Positions 61,101-64,000 of a stretch of 64,000 nt of DNA are shown in pieces. The notes beneath the pieces are model-generated. The model had not been told where the DNA came from, did not search any database, and worked only from the letters and a program-made list of their open reading frames with translations. The position numbers and the translations under genes were made by a program. Position 1 is the stretch's first letter, and every line of letters starts with the position of its first letter. This DNA comes from Struthio camelus (taxonomy: Eukaryota; Chordata; Aves; Struthioniformes; Struthionidae): the NCBI RefSeq assembly GCF_040807025.1, contig NC_090943.1, positions 140,454,764-140,518,763 on the forward strand, read 5' to 3'.

Positions 61101-64000
61101 CATATTTGTCCAGACTCTCACTGCAATCCTCTCTGCAGTTGCTTTATTTTATATTGGGTGGCTTGAAAAGCGCATGATGTGATTATGAGAAAATTTGTTT
61201 GGAAGATGGACTGACTATCTGTCTAGTCTGGATGTGACAAAAGTTCTGCGAACGTACTGTAACAGGTTCAATTTGGTCTGCCTCATATGTGGCAGACCCA
61301 ATGATCCACTTTAAAATGCTTGTAGCTTCTCCTGGAAAATGTTTGTATTTTATTTGGAGCAAAACCTCAAACATTGGTTCTATTGTATAAAGGGCTAATG
61401 CTGTCAGTCACTGGCATTAACTCAGTCGGGGAGAGACTTGACTGGTAAGAAAATTCCAGAATATCATTCCATTTTCCAAAAGTGTGTTCAAAACAACATC
61501 ATGTACTTTGCAGCCTGTAACCTCTCCTGCCTCTCCTTCCAGCGTCAAGCAAGGGAGATATAGAAGGCTACTGGAAGAATCAGAGCAAATATGCACTAGA
61601 GCTCCTGACATGCCAAGTTACACAGTGCGCAGGTAAAAGTCCACTGATATTCTGAGAAATAGGAAACAACGCTAGCTTTACCCTGAAAAATCCTGCTTTT
61701 GGGAGGTAAACAAAGATTATCTGCCCAACCTTTTCCAAATAATCTATACTTAGCACTCTATAAGAAAAAACTTGCCTTTGGCTAAGTATGTTCTCCAGGG
61801 AACATCAAACTAGAAATGAGTATAGCTTCCCTGAACTGCAATTTATCGTATAATTAATTTGCAGTGAATTCCCCCACCCCATACATTGAGCATTAACCTG
61901 GCTGCCTGGCCCAGACAGGCCCCAAGCCTGGCTTTACTAGGCAGGCAGGAGAAAAGATATTCCTATCCTGAGGCACACTCAGGACTAAAGGCTATGACCA
62001 ACACTTTCTGCCCTCCAGACCGGTTTTCCCTGTCTCTCTCAGCTCTCCCTATGCTCACGTGAGGTAAGCCCTCTGGATATTGTTCAAGCATAGTAATTTA
62101 AGCTGATCAGTGCAGCCGAGTCCACAGCCCTAAAAACAGATTATCCTGTTTCTGCTGAACCACATTTAAGAGGAACACAGCAAGAGAAACAAGCTGGTTA
62201 TATTTCCACCCAAGGTATTCAACTGCTTTGATACGTAATAGCTTGGAAGTAACTCTGCTTAATTGAAATGTAATGCTGGAGGTGTCTTCAAAAGATCTGT
62301 GTCAGCAGCTCCTTGTTTCAAGCCTTTCTATTAAAAAATGTTATGAATGCTGTTTTATACCTGTATGTTCAAGCCAAGCAGTTTATGGTGTTTTAAAGTT
62401 CATAGGAGCTTAAGAGCCTTTGCTAGTGCAAACCTCAGCATTTTGGATTCCCTTTCTCATCCCTTTACATGTGCTGCCAGCATATTTGTTAACCAGCTGC
62501 AACCTTTACCCTAGTTTCACTGAGTACTAAAATAGTCTGTTGTGCTGCAGACATGTTTCTCCGCTTTTAATCTGCTGTTCACGTATACTATAGCATGTAG
62601 TAACCCACAGCCTTTTGTGGGGCAAAGGTAACCTGTGGACTACCATAAAAACCGCGTGAAGAAAAGATTGAAAGTTTATTCCCACGCACGAGCAACAGCC
62701 CCTGACATTTAGACAAACCCGAACTCCCTTTTCTGAACTGAATACTTGCGATCATGAGTTGTGTATGGAGCATTTTCTATCCCATCTCTTTTATTCTTAT
62801 AATCTCTCCATACCCTGATTTAATGTATAAGCAGGGAATTTTAATATGTCTTAAGCTAAAATGCTTCAGGCCCTCAACACAGATCCAAGAAAATGAACGG
62901 TTCTGATTTTTCCTCCCTTAGTGCAACTTGGAACAGTTTAAATCCTTCTGGAAACAGATGAAACAAGCTGGAGTAGTTCTCATAGTATTCATTAATAACA
63001 ATAAGCAGGCCCAAACCTTATTCAGCTAAAATCCCACTGACTGGGCAAACTGAAAAAAAGACTTCAGGGCTTAGTCCTGTAACCGTAATTTGCGATATGC
63101 AACACCTTTTGTCTAAGGGTTTCATAAATATTAAAACCCAGACTGCGATAACTCCCCACAGACTTGAGTAAAAGGTGCACTTCTCGTTATATAGAGAATG
63201 AAGGTTGCAGTCACGCTTTCAGAATCAGGACTAGCTTCCTCAGCTTACTCAGCTGCCTTGTCCCAAAAGACAAGTTAAAAAACGAGCCATACAAACTGGA
63301 CATGGCACCCCAAGGTGACAGTAACAGGCTGCATCAGGCTGTGGAACAAATAATCTCCACCATCCTGATTAGCCTGCAGATTGAGCAGGCATTGAGCATC
63401 AGTGTACTACAAACTTTTAGTGACATTGCACCTCTTGCAATGCTCTTTGCCCTAGTGGCCAAAAGCCATATTTTAGGCTTTTTGCCTTATTTTGAGCTAT
63501 TTTGTCTACTTTGTTGTAGAGAGGGAAGATGGGATGTGTCTTGGGAAAACATTTTGTTTTAAGGATGTATATGTTCTGGGAATCCTAGCAACAAGAAGAA
63601 TCTCAAACCCCCATGGATTTTAATGGCTTTACAAAGTCTGTTAATATTGGATCCTGAGAAAATAACTTTTCTCTGTTGTGAGAAGTACTGAAGAGCTCTG
63701 TCCTTAATTTATTCTCTGTTGTACTGAAACTCTCCCATTTCCATGTTTCCCATGTGCATATGTAAGTCTTTTAAAGATAGAATATTGTACAAACAATTTT
63801 TTCTCTTCATATACTCTCTCTATTATGCATTCATTATCTTACACACACATTGCATCTTAAATCTAAATACTGAAAAGACACACATACATAGTCACATAGT
63901 CTCATAACTTTATTAACCCTAAATAAAAGTGACATTTTCAGGCTTCACTACAAGACTGAATTCTGTAAGGTGCCAGAGGAAAGCAAAATATTTGTATAAA
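58119..64000. other. Unique AT-rich region, no gene seen
   Basis: No supported coding sequence. It contains the 44-bp tandem duplication at 58526-58613. A plus-strand frame at 63164-63562 (132 codons, first ATG at 63302) is the longest outside the CpG island and CR1 but has no recognised domain, no clear splice sites and no promoter. Confidence 0.5.
58526..58613. repeat. 44-bp tandem duplication
   Basis: Unit 1 (58526-58569) and unit 2 (58570-58613) both start TACAATTAATT and end TTCAGATATTTCTC, and they differ at only a few positions. It lies about 400 bases after the CR1 tail and is not part of the element. Confidence 0.95.

Noticed and set aside
63164-63562. 132-codon plus-strand frame
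   Set aside because: It starts at a non-ATG codon (first ATG at 63302), has no recognised domain, and shows no promoter or splice context. Such lengths occur by chance in 64 kb.
1-64000. CRISPR arrays, operons, phage or prokaryotic systems
   Set aside because: No regularly spaced repeats or compact co-directional genes exist; splice sites and CR1 elements show vertebrate DNA.

Overview
The window looks like an AT-rich, gene-poor stretch of a sauropsid genome, most probably a bird. The reasons are four CR1 non-LTR retrotransposon pieces (two ending in the ATTCTGTG-type octamer tail, a third in a decayed form of it), low overall repeat density, no Alu/L1/B1-type repeats, one sharply bounded CpG island, and vertebrate-type splice sites. 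There are no prokaryotic or viral gene arrays. Most open frames between stops are chance frames.

The one cellular gene I can build is on the minus strand at about 36.7-38.8 kb. A GC-rich island (about 38.40-39.05 kb) holds a TATA box, a short non-coding first exon, a 122-bp first intron, and an exon with a strong-context ATG. Further exons and a four-codon terminal coding piece lie downstream on the minus strand. The spliced product has the N-terminal signature and the WW..SFFH..P core of the PPDPF family, and best fits PPDPFL (C8orf22 in human). All joined exons stay in one reading frame, which is the main support. A 57-nt serine-rich middle exon is less certain. In human the gene lies, as I recall, in a gene-poor region near SNAI2 and SNTG1, which fits the empty surroundings here.

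Layout: 1-1.26 kb nothing recognised; 1.26-2.07 kb old CR1 (+); 2.07-5.93 kb unique sequence with a small tandem repeat; 5.93-6.36 kb internally deleted CR1 (+), abutting a 3'-truncated CR1 (-) at 6.37-6.99 kb; 7-36.7 kb mostly unique AT-rich DNA with microsatellites and a weak FtsJ-like methyltransferase-like frame at 20.2-20.6 kb (-); 36.7-38.8 kb PPDPFL; 39-44.6 kb unique DNA; 44.6-48 kb a compositionally different, stop-riddled segment of unknown origin; 55.5-56.1 kb a decayed Harbinger/HARBI1-like transposase relic (+); 56.48-58.12 kb a well-preserved 5'-truncated CR1 (+) with a single nonsense codon splitting its reverse transcriptase frame; 58.1-64 kb unique DNA with a 44-bp tandem duplication.

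No novel multi-gene system is visible. The most useful results are the assembled PPDPFL gene with a possible frame-preserving cassette exon, the Harbinger relic, and the odd paired CR1 arrangement at 6 kb. Family assignments rest on recalled motifs, not on searches.
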